DNA of 64,000 nt from Alphaproteobacteria bacterium (GTDB lineage Bacteria; Pseudomonadota; Alphaproteobacteria; UBA6615). The notes under the pieces are model-generated. The model was given only the letters and a program-made list of their open reading frames with translations. It was not told the DNA's origin and did not search any database. Every line of letters starts with the position of its first letter. The stretch's first letter is position 1. Where the stretch lies: assembly GCA_011087645.1 (NCBI GenBank), contig JAALLF010000008.1, positions 110,882-174,881 on the forward strand, given 5' to 3'. The translations under genes and the position numbers were made by a program. Of this stretch, positions 63,951 to 64,000 are shown one piece after another.

Positions 63951-64000
63951 GTCACCTCAACCGATCGATGCAACACAAGCGTTAAATCGTTCTGCTGGGG

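Noticed and set aside
1..64000. CRISPR arrays, rRNA genes or an integrase
   Set aside because: No regularly spaced repeats, no rRNA segments and no tyrosine or serine recombinase motif were seen in any part of the window.

Overview
The window looks like a chromosome segment of an alphaproteobacterium, probably a free-living, possibly marine, Rhodospirillales-like lineage. This rests on gene order and protein types: ntrY-ntrX-trkA-dat-hfq-hflX, an alphaproteobacterial (Cpa-type) Tad/Flp pilus locus, the mltB-rlpA-dac-tmk-holB-metG-tatD run, and TAXI-type TRAP transport. I cannot name a genus. GC content is high up to about 53.3 kb and visibly lower and more mixed afterwards.

Layout. 0-7.2 kb: nitrogen/redox two-component system NtrYX (NtrY is cut by the window edge), potassium-uptake regulator TrkA, a D-amino-acid aminotransferase, Hfq and the GTPase HflX, then an inositol-monophosphatase-like enzyme. 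7.2-13.3 kb: a 3-hydroxyisobutyrate-dehydrogenase-like enzyme, a lipoprotein, a glyoxalase-fold protein bracketed by a duplicated sequence, and a two-gene molybdopterin enzyme that closely resembles pyrogallol-phloroglucinol transhydroxylase. Its large subunit carries an added SCP2-like N-terminal region, and its small subunit has lost several iron-sulfur ligands. 13.3-14.1 kb: mazG. 14.2-26.4 kb: a complete-looking Tad pilus locus (tadE/F/G to the left, flp-cpaBCDEF-tadBC to the right, tadD facing back) but without a prepilin peptidase gene. 26.7-36.6 kb: a MarR-type regulator, a DsbA-like protein and a leftward housekeeping/cell-wall run from mltB to a PhnP-like hydrolase.

36.7-51.0 kb is an accessory catabolic block: two LLM flavin monooxygenases, an amidohydrolase, a persulfide dioxygenase, two SDRs, an acetamidase/formamidase, an aldo-keto reductase, an alpha/beta hydrolase and a TAXI-TRAP uptake system. 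It is dotted with two families of palindromic intergenic repeats. 51.3-53.0 kb holds a DCC thioredoxin-like protein and an HTTM-type membrane protein.

At 53,315 a tRNA-Ser(UGA) gene begins and is broken off in the anticodon stem at 53,356. I read this as the left boundary of a genomic island that runs past the window end. The island carries a SpeD-like/DUF3326 gene pair, a giant beta-helix-like membrane protein, small regulators, a LysR/DUF4242 divergent pair, an adenylate-cyclase/TPR protein, and a 221-bp MITE-like element inserted in a repeat whose uninterrupted second copy lies at the window's right end.

The strongest leads for something new are the modified transhydroxylase-like enzyme, the SpeD-like/DUF3326 pair inside the island, and the MITE with its internal empty-site comparison.
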